Part shown: positions 37,948-48,700 of the stretch, piece by piece
Position numbering within the stretch: the stretch's first letter is position 1
Layout of the letters: each line of letters begins with the position of its first letter
Assembly (NCBI GenBank): GCA_003116975.1
Contig: BGKB01000019.1
Coordinates: 124,001 to 188,000 of the forward strand
Length of the DNA stretch: 64,000 nucleotides
Direction of reading: 5' to 3'
Source of the DNA: Aurantiochytrium sp. KH105
Taxonomy: Eukaryota; Sar; Bigyra; Thraustochytrida; Thraustochytriidae
Position numbers and translations under genes: made by a program
Notes under the pieces: model-generated
What the model was told of the DNA's origin: nothing
The model's database searches: none
The model's input: only the letters and a program-made list of their open reading frames with translations

Positions 37948-39813
37948 ATGGGCGGGTACCTGGACAAGCCGAACGACCGCGTGCTCAGGGACGAGGGCGC
38001 GGGGGCGGGCTCGAGGCTGCGGCACGGGAGCGCGTGCATGCAGGGCTGGAGGCCCAAAATGGAGGACGCGCACATGGCCGTCTTCGACCTCGTGGACGCG
38101 CACCGCCGCGTCGACGGCGTATTCGCCGTCTTTGACGGACACGGGGGCAAGGAGGTCTCGCAATTCTGCGCAAAATACCTGCTCAGGTCCCTTCGCGCCA
38201 ACCCGCGCTGGCAGTCCCCAGACGTGGCCATCGGGGAGTGCTTCCGCGACGCGCTGCTCAGACTCGACACCAGCCTCGTCTCACCCAAGGGCCAGTCTTC
38301 GCTGCAACGCCTCCAGAACGAGGAGGACGTCGTTGTATGCATACATCGCGACATCTTTCTCTTTCTCGGCACACCGGGCTCGCCTCTCCCCGTTCTCGAT
38401 CCTTTGGCCCGCGTTCCACGCCGCTTCTCAACCACCTCCTTGTGCGAGGAGCCCTACGAAGCTGGCGACGACGGTTCCACGGCACCCTTTGGAAGCTTCT
38501 GTGGGGACCTCGAGACCTTGTACTCGGTGCCGACCTCGCCCTCGGCCTCCCTCGAGGGCTCCATTGCGCGCCGAAAAGACTCCGTTTCGTCACTCTCATC
38601 GCAAGAGCATCCGAACCCCGCACTACCGGGGCCGGAGTCGCTTTCATCCTTGCTTTCACAAACCCAACCCCCGCGCTCGCCGCGGTCACTCCAACTTACC
38701 TCGACATCAAAACGAAACACCGCAACCCAAAATCCTCATCATAGCGATGCCCAGGCATCTGCACCGCTTGCAGCAACGGCGCTGACGACGGCGGCGGCGA
38801 CCTCTGTCGCTATTAACCCCTTCGAAGACGTTCTGCAGCAGTCGAGGGCCGAAATGGGAAAACCATCAATCGGGACGCCTTCCAACATCATTGTAGAAAC
38901 CAGTCGCAAGAAACGCACGCGTAAAGTCCTCAAACGGGTAAATCCCGTGTGGGAGCGCATTCGACAAATCGGAGTTGAACGCGGCATCGCGCCAAAAGAT
39001 CTCTCCGCAGTCCCGGCCCCGGTCCCTACGCTAAAGAAAAGCGAGGCGTCTGCCAAGCGGCGCCCGGGCTCAAGCGGCGTTGGCATTGAGATCGTCCCGC
39101 GGGCCAAGCTGCATCTTCGCGACACCAAGGAGATGGTCGTTATCGATAAGGGCGATCTCTCCAGCAAGGTCCCGGGCTACGATAGCGGGTCTACTGCCCT
39201 CGTGGCAGTTGTAGAGCCCACAACAGACCTGCGCGTCAAGCGACTCACGGTGGTGAACGCCGGTGACTCGCGCTGCGTGCTTGCACGCGGCTCCAAGGCC
39301 GTGGAAATGTCCATTGACCACGCCCCCCATCTCGATGGTGAGCGCGCACGCATCGAGCAAGCTGGCGGGGCCATCACGGAAGATGGTCGAATTTTTGGCA
39401 AGCTCAACCTTTCGCGCGCCATCGGTGATCACCGCTTTAAAGATCGGCGACACCCTTCACGCAAGCAGGTCGTCACCTCCTGGGCCGACGTGCGGGAAAC
39501 TTGGGTCTACGAAGGCATTGATGAGTTCATGGTGCTGGCGTGCGACGGCATCTGGGACACTATGACTTCACAAGAGGTCGTTGACTTTATTCGCCCACGT
39601 CTCGCACAGGGCATGTCTCTTGCCGAGATTTCCGAGGACCTTTGCCGAACTTGTCTTGCTGACGACCCACAGGTTGACCCAGGTACCGACAACATGAGCG
39701 TTGTCATTGTTACCTTTTTCTCCAAGGCAGAGCAGACTTGCAAGCGTGACCGCAAGCGTGCGGGTTCACTTGCATGCTCGCCTGTCGCCCAGCGAGCCAA
39801 GCTTGCACGCTAG
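37948..39813 (+). CDS. PP2C-type protein phosphatase, PPM1G-like, with large insertion
   Basis: Predicted 621 residues. MGGYLDKP allows N-myristoylation and resembles the PPM1G start. SACMQGWRPKMEDAHMA (28-44) and VFDGHGG (61-67) give metal ligands. The second half has GSTALVAVV, NAGDSRCVLA, SRAIGDH, ACDGIWD (about 531-537) and a GTDNMS terminal ligand. A Ser/Pro-rich, low-complexity insertion of about 290 residues (112-405) separates the two catalytic parts, as in PPM1G where an acidic insertion occupies the same place. PPM1G dephosphorylates splicing and chromatin proteins; the specificity here is inferred. A GTATGC at about 38336 could be an intron donor, but the frame stays open through the insertion. 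AGGC repeats occupy the leader. Confidence 0.88.
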   Translation: MGGYLDKPNDRVLRDEGAGAGSRLRHGSACMQGWRPKMEDAHMAVFDLVDAHRRVDGVFAVFDGHGGKEVSQFCAKYLLRSLRANPRWQSPDVAIGECFRDALLRLDTSLVSPKGQSSLQRLQNEEDVVVCIHRDIFLFLGTPGSPLPVLDPLARVPRRFSTTSLCEEPYEAGDDGSTAPFGSFCGDLETLYSVPTSPSASLEGSIARRKDSVSSLSSQEHPNPALPGPESLSSLLSQTQPPRSPRSLQLTSTSKRNTATQNPHHSDAQASAPLAATALTTAAATSVAINPFEDVLQQSRAEMGKPSIGTPSNIIVETSRKKRTRKVLKRVNPVWERIRQIGVERGIAPKDLSAVPAPVPTLKKSEASAKRRPGSSGVGIEIVPRAKLHLRDTKEMVVIDKGDLSSKVPGYDSGSTALVAVVEPTTDLRVKRLTVVNAGDSRCVLARGSKAVEMSIDHAPHLDGERARIEQAGGAITEDGRIFGKLNLSRAIGDHRFKDRRHPSRKQVVTSWADVRETWVYEGIDEFMVLACDGIWDTMTSQEVVDFIRPRLAQGMSLAEISEDLCRTCLADDPQVDPGTDNMSVVIVTFFSKAEQTCKRDRKRAGSLACSPVAQRAKLAR

Positions 39814-40073
39814 ACTCGCGGTAAGTGCCATCCGGAAACGAACGAGAGCTCGTTTCCCTGACGATAGATAGAAAACAGTCATGTATAATACAATAATAGA
39901 AATGACACCTATTTACTACTCACTCACTGGCACTCACTCACTCACTTACTCACTTTTTTTTACATTGGAAAAGTTACTCACCGTAACCCCCTGACTGACT
40001 GACTGACTGTGCGTCAGCCTTGTTTTATCTTCGAGCCTTCAAACCATGTCCCGTAATCCCGTGTTCCCGAAAA
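39814..40073. other. Convergent 3' spacer, PP2C/GNB1L
   Basis: A 260-base A/T-richer spacer with CACT tetramers (about 39916-39950) and CTGA tetramers (about 39989-40010). No gene. Confidence 0.6.
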
Positions 40074-41261
40074 TTATTCAACGCCAAACGAACTGCAAGC
40101 ATGCGGGTAATTTGTTACGAGACTCACATTTCCATCCTCGCTAGCAGCAGCGAGTACTGCTGGATCACCGCAGGAAAAGCTCACAGCGCGAATGGCGCCC
40201 TTGTGTTGATGGAGAACACCCCGTGAAGAAAGGGAAGACCACTGATAGGCGCGCACACTCCCATCCCAACAGCCCACGGCGACGAGGTCAAGATCAGCGC
40301 GCACCGCAATCCCCGATGCGCCTTGGCGCGATGCTGACGTCGGCCCTGACTCGCGTAAAGGAGCCCTTCGGTCAACGCACTTGGCTTTGCGCTTGGTCAA
40401 ATCTACAATAAAAGGCGCAAACTCAGAATCTGCGCCCACTGCAGCCCCAAGATATTTGTGCGGTTTCCCAGCGCCAGCTGAGACAATGCTCATAGCAATA
40501 GGAACCTCGCGTGAGAGGGCGTGGAGACAGACTTCCACAGCCCATGCCTTCTTCTCAAGCTCATAGATGCCAAGAGATCCACACTCGAAAAGCGCAAACA
40601 ACACGCGATCTTGGAAACAGAGACTCATGCAGAGACCTAGGCTTGCATCTCGCTTTGAAACGTCACGAGGTAGTGCCCCTCGGTCCATGTAGTCTCGCAA
40701 GATTGCTTCGCTGGAAATCTCCTCCTCAAGATCCCCAGTAGATAAGTTCCAGAGAGCCAACTTGCCATCCTCCCCCTTGGGACAAGCAAATCGCACGTCT
40801 GAAGCGCTCAAGAGGCAAAAGCCGAATGAACTCGTTTGCGCAGTCCACCGGGGCTCCAACGATTGTGCCGACCAAGCCCGGACCTTTCCATCACGTCCCT
40901 GGCTAAGCACCAAGGTTTGTCTTGTGTCGCCAGTAGAAGTATTGGCATCTTCAGCATTTGACGAGGGCTCGGACACATCGAGCGCTGTCACATAAAGGAC
41001 CCCAAACTCCCCGTCATGAGCAGCCTCCTGCGTGAGCGTCGCGCGACGTGTATACGTGTCCCACACGCGAAGCGTGCCAGCTGCGTCGCCCGTAACCACG
41101 CGCTCGGGCTCTGCTGCGCCCTCCTGGGCGCCGTCGCCAGTCGCGCCCGTGTCGCTGGCCTTTTGCGCGACGCGGGGAAGAAAGCACACGGCTTGCACCG
41201 CCTCCGCGTGCCGCAGCAGCGTCGCCTGCCCGCTCCGAGTCGCCGCTGCGAGCGTCGCCAT
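40074..41261 (-). CDS. GNB1L: WD40-repeat protein, GNB1L/ASA1-like
   Basis: Predicted 395 residues. WD-type blades are visible: AGTLRVWDTYTRRA, QGRDGKVRAW, DGKLALWNLSTG, DGSVRAYQW and EDGNVSLV. The order and several connecting motifs, LVLSQGRDGKVRAW, SSFGFC and AVGCWDGSVRAYQW, resemble vertebrate GNB1L. Its fungal counterpart Asa1 belongs to the ASTRA/TTT system that supports stability of PIKK kinases such as TOR and ATM. The ATG at 41261 is used, since upstream there is only TTG. The gene shares a 292-base divergent promoter with the PhoD-like gene. Confidence 0.75.
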   Translation of the reverse strand: MATLAAATRSGQATLLRHAEAVQAVCFLPRVAQKASDTGATGDGAQEGAAEPERVVTGDAAGTLRVWDTYTRRATLTQEAAHDGEFGVLYVTALDVSEPSSNAEDANTSTGDTRQTLVLSQGRDGKVRAWSAQSLEPRWTAQTSSFGFCLLSASDVRFACPKGEDGKLALWNLSTGDLEEEISSEAILRDYMDRGALPRDVSKRDASLGLCMSLCFQDRVLFALFECGSLGIYELEKKAWAVEVCLHALSREVPIAMSIVSAGAGKPHKYLGAAVGADSEFAPFIVDLTKRKAKCVDRRAPLRESGPTSASRQGASGIAVRADLDLVAVGCWDGSVRAYQWSSLSSRGVLHQHKGAIRAVSFSCGDPAVLAAASEDGNVSLVTNYPHACSSFGVE

Positions 41262-41553
41262 GAGGAAGCCGCACAAGCGAGCAAATACCGATCTGCCTCG
41301 ACCGCCTCTTGATCATCGATCTGCCTGCTCGATCTTGACAGCAGTACGGCATCTTCAAGCGGCCTCCTTGTCCGGAGCGCGGACTCGTTCGCTAGCTTGC
41401 TCGCACGCCTGTGCACAAGCGCCCGAGCAGGTTAGCGAGCGAGAAGGAAGCTAGCGAGCGAGCGAACGAACAAGCACGCGAGAAAGCGAGTCCCTTCTCT
41501 CGTAGTACTCGGCAAGAACGAGCAGCAAGCCAGCGAGAGAGAACTTCCTCGCC
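41262..41553. promoter_or_regulatory. Compact divergent promoter, GNB1L/PhoD
   Basis: Only 292 bases separate the two ATGs, so both promoters and leaders must lie here. GAGC/AGCGAGCGA repeats occupy about 41430-41470. No TATA box is obvious. Confidence 0.5.
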
Positions 41554-42900
41554 ATGGTTGGAAAACTGCTGCTGCACGTCTTGCCTGGGCTTGTACTGGC
41601 ACTCGAGATCGCGGCAACAGCGGCAGCATCGGCTCCTCGCAGCGGGTTCCGTATCGATTTTGGGAGCTGCAACAACGTTAACCTCTCGCAGCCGCTCTGG
41701 CCTCTCATCGTGGAACGCGCTCCAGACGCCTGGGTCTGGGGCGGGGACAATATCTACGCAGACTGGAGGCCCCGCACCGGCGAGGCCTTTCTCAAAGTCC
41801 TCAAGGAGGACCAGGAGCTCGTCAAAAAGTACTTCCCGCAACCGCCATGGTACGGGGCCACGCCAGAGATCCTTGCCACCTTGTACAAGAGGCAGCTCGA
41901 AATGCCAGGATACCAAGACCTGCTCCGTACAGTTGGCGCTGAAAATGTCCACGGCATCTGGGACGATCACGACTATGGGATCAACGATGGCGGAAGCGAG
42001 TACGAGCATCGCGAGGCGTCGCAAGAGGCATTTCTCAAGTTCATGGGCGTGCCCCAGGACGACCCTAGATGGACACGCGCAGGAATTTACGCAGACGTTG
42101 ACTTGGCAGGTGGCCGTGTCAAGCTTATCTTGCTCGATAATCGCTACCATCGTGACGAGTACTCGGCTTCGGGCGACATGCTTGGCGAGGAACAGTGGAC
42201 ATGGCTCGAAAAGACGCTCACGGAGACCAAAGCCGACTTTAACGTGCTCGTGAGCGGCATTCAAGTACTCCCACGCATGTTTTTGCGCAGTACCAAGGGC
42301 GAGAACTGGGAGCGCATGCCCAAGAGCCGGGCGCGGCTCATGAAGCTGCTCACTGAATCCTCAGCTCAAGGCGTCTTTTTCCTTAGTGGAGACGTCCACA
42401 TGGCCGAGCTCATGAGCGCAAATCTTACATGTGGAGACAACGCTCGCTTTGTCGTGCCGGAAATGACGAGCTCCGGCATGACGCACTCGTGGAAGACGTA
42501 TCCGCGGCTCATGACCTGGGCCATGCAGTGCGCCCATCGTATTCTTCCTTGGCAGGAAACAATGGATTACTACCTGGATCTCAACTTTGGAGAACTCGAC
42601 TTTGACGAGAACTTTTCCCAGGTCACAATGCGCATCTTTGACGTACGCGGCGACATTCGGATCGAGCGTACATGGCGTGCAGATGAACTCAAGCCCGCGG
42701 CAGCGTTTCAGGCTTGCGAGGAGGTTGGCTTTCGCGGCCCACCTCCTGCCAAAACGATCGAGCTTGGGTTTGTCGCACTCTGGTTCGCTGCCACGCTCAC
42801 CCCGGTCTTGGCGTTCTTCGCCGTCGCTGGTATGCTGCTTTACTTCCTTATGAAGCTTTGCTGCGGAGCACAGACCTCGTCAAAGCCGAAGCAGGCATAG
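41554..42900 (+). CDS. PhoD-like metallophosphatase, secreted or membrane-anchored
   Basis: Predicted 448 residues. A signal peptide spans about 1-25. Metal-binding motifs of the PhoD/metallophosphatase superfamily follow: DFGSCNN, WGGDNIYADW, WDDHDYG and LSGDVHMAE. A single membrane segment lies near the C-terminus (about 408-432) before a short Lys-containing cytosolic tail. The catalytic domain should therefore face outside or a lumen. PhoD enzymes are phosphodiesterases/phosphatases that release phosphate from organic esters, and a role in phosphate acquisition is plausible. The ATG in GCCATGG has a good context. Confidence 0.88.
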   Translation: MVGKLLLHVLPGLVLALEIAATAAASAPRSGFRIDFGSCNNVNLSQPLWPLIVERAPDAWVWGGDNIYADWRPRTGEAFLKVLKEDQELVKKYFPQPPWYGATPEILATLYKRQLEMPGYQDLLRTVGAENVHGIWDDHDYGINDGGSEYEHREASQEAFLKFMGVPQDDPRWTRAGIYADVDLAGGRVKLILLDNRYHRDEYSASGDMLGEEQWTWLEKTLTETKADFNVLVSGIQVLPRMFLRSTKGENWERMPKSRARLMKLLTESSAQGVFFLSGDVHMAELMSANLTCGDNARFVVPEMTSSGMTHSWKTYPRLMTWAMQCAHRILPWQETMDYYLDLNFGELDFDENFSQVTMRIFDVRGDIRIERTWRADELKPAAAFQACEEVGFRGPPPAKTIELGFVALWFAATLTPVLAFFAVAGMLLYFLMKLCCGAQTSSKPKQA

Positions 42901-43196
42901 TGAGTTCTTGCACGAGTCAAAAGACAATGCGCATGATCATCCTTTCAATCCATCGCTAAAATTACCGTCAGTGGATAATATCCATTATTCCTCTTAATTG
43001 AAGGCTTGACATGACATGCGCGTCGCTCGTAGTTTTGGCGAAGACGATGGTGATGATCTCATCTTCAATCAAGTCAGTCCCGTAGTGAACAAGCAATGTG
43101 CTCGAAATAAAAAAATAACTTTTGCATCAAGTTCTTTCTTTCTTTCTTTCTTTCTTTCCTTCTGTCAGAACATGAGTAGTTCACGAATCGCCGGAA
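42901..43196. other. Spacer upstream of ATG1/ULK
   Basis: A 296-base A/T-richer region with a TTTC tetramer run (about 43133-43159) ending about 40 bases before the ATG. It is likely the PhoD 3' UTR plus the kinase promoter. Confidence 0.55.
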
Positions 43197-45585
43197 ATGT
43201 CGCAAAAGGTCGTCGGCCGCTGGCAGCTGGAGCGGCGCCTGGGCGCGGGCTCGTTCGCCAGCGTCTTCCTTGCGGGAAGAAGGTCGCTAGCCGCCGCGCC
43301 GCCCGCCGAAACGGACTCGAGGTCGCGCCATGGTCTCGCCGCCGCCGACCGACCCGACCACGTCCCGGAACTCGCCGCCTCGTCAGACGCTCGCGCCGAC
43401 ACAGCCTCAGAGAAAGGCGTAGAGGCACGGCGGGACCGCGCGCCGACAGACGGGGAGGAAACGACCGCTCTCGCCGCCAACGCAGGCGCGAACTCGAATG
43501 CGTACGTCGAGGAAGACGCCAAAAATGACGCCAATGCGGGGACCTCAAGCAAATCCTCGTTGCAAACACAACCTCCAACTACTGCTACGTCTTTGACCGC
43601 GTTGCAACCCGAAGCACAACAGACAAAGTCCTCACCCGAGTCAGGAGATGATGGAGCTCACGGGGCCGAGGAGAAAAAATACGCCTTGGTGCGCGATGAC
43701 CCGAGGTTGTGGCCTGATCATGTCGCAATCAAGGCGATCTCACGCGCCAAACTCACGAAAAAGTTGGAGCGCAATCTGCAAAAAGAGGTGTCCATCCTGC
43801 AGGGGCTAACGCACATCAACATTGTTGCACTCTATGAAACGGTAGAGACGCATCGTCATATTTACCTGGTCATGGAGTATTGCGCTGGAGGCGACTTACA
43901 TGCCTTGCTTCGAAGCACGGGCCCGATGCCGGTGGACCTTGCAAGGCACTTCGTAGGTCAGCTCTCGGAAGGTATGCACTTTTTATGGTCCCAGAATCTC
44001 ATCCACCGCGACCTCAAACCTCACAATCTACTGCTGACGGAGCGATCTATCCGCGGCGTCTTGAAAATTGCCGACTTTGGCTTTGCCACACACCTCGAGG
44101 CTGCAGCAATGGCGGACACTATGTGTGGCAGCCCTCTCTATATGGTACGTTAAAAATTGCCCTGGTGGCGTTGTCACATGACGAGATCTCATATCCCCGT
44201 TGATTATCATTTTTTCTCACGTGCTCGCTTTTTTACGTACACCAAAGGCTCCGGAAGTTCTCGACGGCAAGCGCTACGACAGTAGCGCAGATCTTTGGTC
44301 CGCGGGAACCATTCTCTTCGAAATGCTTATTGGGACACCACCTTTTCAAGGCGGTTCACCGCGCCAGCTCTTGCGAAACATTCTTCGTGCGCCATTTCGC
44401 TATCCGACCGAGAAACGGCCCTGTCCGCAAGACTGCGTTGATCTCCTGGAAAGCCTGCTGCGCGCCAATCCGGCCGAGCGTATTGGTTTTGAGGCCTTTT
44501 ACAACCATCCATTCTTACGCGAAGGCGATCCTCCCAATGCCGAATCTCTTGTCATCTCTATGGCACGCAGCGACAGTGAAGACTCGGAGCTGCCCGACTC
44601 TGCAGACGAAGTCGGAGACAGCGACAATGATGACGACAACGATGGCAACAATGATAAAGGGGGCGCTCACGGTGCGGCGAATGGACGAGCGGGTTTCGCG
44701 CGGCGCACTTCGCCACAAGGCGCTCGCGATTATGCGTCCTCCACGGCCGGACAACACGTTATGCGAACAGACTCTCCTGGCGATGAGGCGTGGGAGATCA
44801 TACCAGAAATAGCGCGAAGACCTAGCTCGCTTCGCAAGCGTACGCAGAGCGAACGCGTTTTACGATCTCCCCCACTGCATGGAAGAATTCGAGGAGCACC
44901 CGACACGGGTTCTGGGGCAGCCACGGGAGCTATGGAGCAAACCCCGAGCCCAAAGACCACACAGGCAGTGCAAGCGCTCCGCTTCGCTGGAGAGCTTGCA
45001 AAACGAGTTCGGTCGTTTGTAGATATCGCCCAAGGACTTGCTTTGGCGGGAAATGGGGCGGACCGTGGCATCGCTGCACATCTGACCATGTCCCACTATC
45101 GCAACATGGCAGCCATTGCGCTGGTCCTCACCGTCAAGGCTCTCAAGCTCCTCACACTTGCCCTCGATGCCACAGAAAGGGCTGCCGGCGTCTCTGATCA
45201 ATCACTTCTCCGCGCTGCACGTGCTACGCGCAAAGACATGCGTACATTGTACGCAGAAATTGTAACGCACGGAGAGCGCTTCCGGACTCAGGCGCGTCAA
45301 GGCGCCGCGATCGACCAGGTGCCAAGTGCGGAGTCTCTTATGGTCGAAGTGGCTCTCCAACTTGCTCGTGTGAGCACGAGCGACTCTTTTGCAGTGGGGG
45401 ACCCTCGTGATTCTGCAGACAGTTCTCCCTTGGCTGCGAAGCAAGCTGCAGGCATTGCTCTTGACACTGCAGTTGGTCTCTTGGAGCTGCTGCTATGCGA
45501 TCCCTCGGTCTCCCCCGCTGACAAGTCGCGCGCAGTTGGACTCAAGGCAGTTTTCTTGCAGCGAAAGCGTAAGCTCTTCTCATGA
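43197..45585 (+). CDS. ATG1: ATG1/ULK-family serine/threonine kinase, two exons
   Basis: Exon 1 is 43197-44144 and exon 2 is 44248-45585; the 103-nt intron runs from GTACGT to AAAG in phase 0 and splits LYM|APEVL. The protein has 761 residues. The kinase domain shows the G-loop LGAGSFASVF (15-24), VAIK lysine Lys179, HRD Asp272, DFG Asp293 and CGSPLYMAPE. About 145 residues of low-complexity insertion separate the G-loop strand from VAIK. After the kinase comes an acidic Asp-rich linker, then a helical C-terminal region (about 555-761) that resembles the tandem MIT/EAT region of ATG1/ULK1, which binds ATG13. The family starts autophagy. ULK identity rests on NIVALYETVETHRHIYLVME-type residues and the C-terminal helices. 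Confidence 0.85.
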
Positions 45586-45738
45586 TGTTTACGCCGCTGG
45601 TGGGTAAGTCGGCCCAACAAGTGAATGTTGACTTATTTCGGTGTGTAGTACTACAACAAACAGAAACGAAAGCAAAAACTCGATTGTGTTCAGAGTCGCT
45701 CATGCCACTGATCCGTGCGCCCTTTTCGCATCCTTTTT

Positions 45739-48700
45739 CTAAGCTGACGATTGGCAATTGTGATCAACGTCTTCAGCGCTACCGTCTTTGACCTGCGAGG
45801 AAAGCCGGTCCTGCAGCTCCCGACTTGCCGTGGCAATTCGCTGAAAAACGTCTGCGGCCTGAGACTGCAAGTCTGGGTGAAAAGAGACCCATCGATCAGG
45901 ATGCCATTCCAGCGAGGCCCGATAGTAGGCTTTTCGGAGTTGCGAGGACGTGGCATTCGCCTCCACACCGAGAATCTCCTCTGCTGACATTTCTTCCGTG
46001 GGGACGCCGATGCCTGCGAGTAGTTTTGCAGGTCCGCTCTTGATATGCAAAAATACGCCATGTGCGATGGGTTGCGGACTGCGCAGCAGCTGCACGCCAA
46101 TATCCGCGAGCTCATCCTCGCATCCTCGCGCGAGCAGCCACCATGCCCACGGACGAGAGACAAAATGCAAGTCAGCTTCGTTCGAGCTCATTGGCGAAGC
46201 CCCAAGCTCGCATTGAAGACGCACCGGAATTGATGCGCAACGCGACATTGCGCGCAGCGCTTCGTCCATGTCGCGGTGAACAGAGAGCTTGATAATGGAC
46301 GAGCGAATGTGCGGTAAGGACGCAAAGCTCGCAACAAACTCGAAGTCACCCGAAACGTCAACGACACGGACTGTGGGAAAACTAATCCACGCGCCGGGCT
46401 CGTACACGACCTCGGTTGTGTCCAAGTTTGTTGCAGGCAGATATTCGGCAGCACCTACGCGTCGCATTCGAAGCAAGACCTTGAGCTGCTGCGATCCTTC
46501 AGGCGACGACGCCTGCGTCGCATTGATAGGAAAGTCAAATTGATCAACAAGCTGGAAAAGGAGAGGTCCCAAATTCTGGCCAGCGAGAAGCTTCCCCGAA
46601 GTGATTGTTTCATACAGCTCCCGTGTCTGAATCACTGCAAGTCTGAAAGGGACGCATGCTGCTTTTCGGCACGTTTCGATTGCGCGACGACTCAGGCCAC
46701 TCCCGCCTCCCATTGGAGCATGATGCCCAATAAGACCATGCGAAGCGCATTTTTCTGGTGCACTTTCAACGCCAGACTCGTGAATTGAGCGCTCCGGCTG
46801 CCGACACACGGCTAGGGCAAGCATTGTACCACCCATGGGAAACAACGTTTGCGCACAGGGTACGGGACGAAGGTCGGTGGCGTTTTGGCAGAGTTTGATG
46901 ATCTGACCTCTCGACATGCGCGATAGCCTTGCCCCAGCAGCTGACGCGCATTGGCCAGGGCCGGCACCCGTGGTATCTCTACACAAGATGGTCTTCTCAT
47001 GCAAACTCCAGGTGAATGGGGCCGCCTGGACGCACGCGACTGACGCATTGGCTGTCGGCGTTGCGCAAAAGCTGGCTAAATTTCGCTTCTCAAAGTCTCG
47101 GGCGCTCGCAAAGACATTGGCGACACAGGAAGGAGCCTCTTGAGGATCAACACTACAGAGTGAGAGAGCCTCGACTTCATCAATTATGGCCGAGTTGCGC
47201 TGCAACTCGGCAAAGCACCGGATGGGGGTTTCAGATGTCGCGTTCGCGCAAAGACGCGCTGCATTAGTTTGGGCGACGCCGATCTCGAGACCAAAGCGAA
47301 GGCAAGATGAAATGTCTCGCGAGCGATCCAAGCTTGGAGCCCCCTCGCATAGGGTGGTGATCGAAGCTGGATTGTCCAGTCCACCATTGGACCCTGCCTG
47401 AATGCACCGAGCAATACGTGCATTGCGCTCAGACGAAGACCGTGCACAGAGTCTCAACGCCTGCGTTGTCGAAAACGCCGGCGATAGCGTCTGGAGGCAC
47501 GCTACTGTGGGATTGTCTTGCGATTCACCACCGCAAACACGGGCAATCTCAGTGAGGGAAAATCCTCGTTGCGAGGTTGTGTGAGCGCATTCTGGCGACA
47601 CGGATGCCCGCACAAGCATCGCAATTTCCGAGGGCTTTACTCCCAAGACTTCTGCCAGCTGCGCAGCCCGTTGCGCTCGTTCTGCTCCTGACATTGTGAC
47701 AAAACTGTCCTTTTCTTCACCCGGCTTGCACAGCTGAATCACGGCGCGCTTGGTGACGCGTTTGACCTTGGCTTCAATCCCGTCAATGACGCATCGCGCA
47801 ACAGCGTCGCCATCATCTGTGACAGCCTGGCATGCCTGGACAATGAGCTCATCATCGAGCCGTGTGGATGACTTGAGGACCGACGCACATATGGCTGGTG
47901 CGGGAAACTCACTGCCCAGGCAGAGACGCTCTCGGAACGGCGTCCCGAGGGGTGCCTGGACCACACAATCTGTTATCGCTCGCGTTCCATTCGGAACACT
48001 TGTACACAGGTCGACAAGCGTGCCACTTTCCGCTTTGGCAGCGCCTATAAGTTGCTTATGGGCCATCACACAGTCAACAGCGTCGAGTCCATAGGCTGCA
48101 CGAAGGCAGAGCTCTTCGAGTCGGGTTTGCGGGCGGTCAAAAACGCGTGCTTTGAGAAGCGGCCTGCCCGCCACAAGACACGCCGCGGGGTCTCGTCGTT
48201 CAATTCCGAGGTCCATCGGGGCTTTTTCTTGAGTGCAAATGTCCAAAATGCGGTCGTCTGCAATGTGAAATTTGCCCGCCACATTGGCCTTTCGCAGCTG
48301 CGTGGCACATTGCGCGGGGTAAGAGTCTTTTGCAGTAACGCAAAGCTGCGCAGCAAATGATGGGTGAAGCTTTTTCGCAACGGCATCAGCGAAACAGTCC
48401 GCGGGACCATGGCAATGCGCTGCTGGTGGACTTTGACACGCCAGCGCACCAAAATTTGCCACTTGCGCGAGTTCTGGGCGCGAGATGGCACGATGCAGCG
48501 CCTCCACACAGCAAATTCCGGCGAGCGAGTCCTTTGCGCACGTGGACAGGAGCGTGCTTGCCTCATCGGAGTTGAGAACAAAACCCAACTTGTAGGCCCG
48601 CTGCAAACAGTAGCTTGGCCCCGTGTCCCGAGCACCTGTGCAGAGGTCAAGAAGCAACTTCGTCGAAAGTGTGCTGTCAACTTTTGCTGCATCGGCAAGA

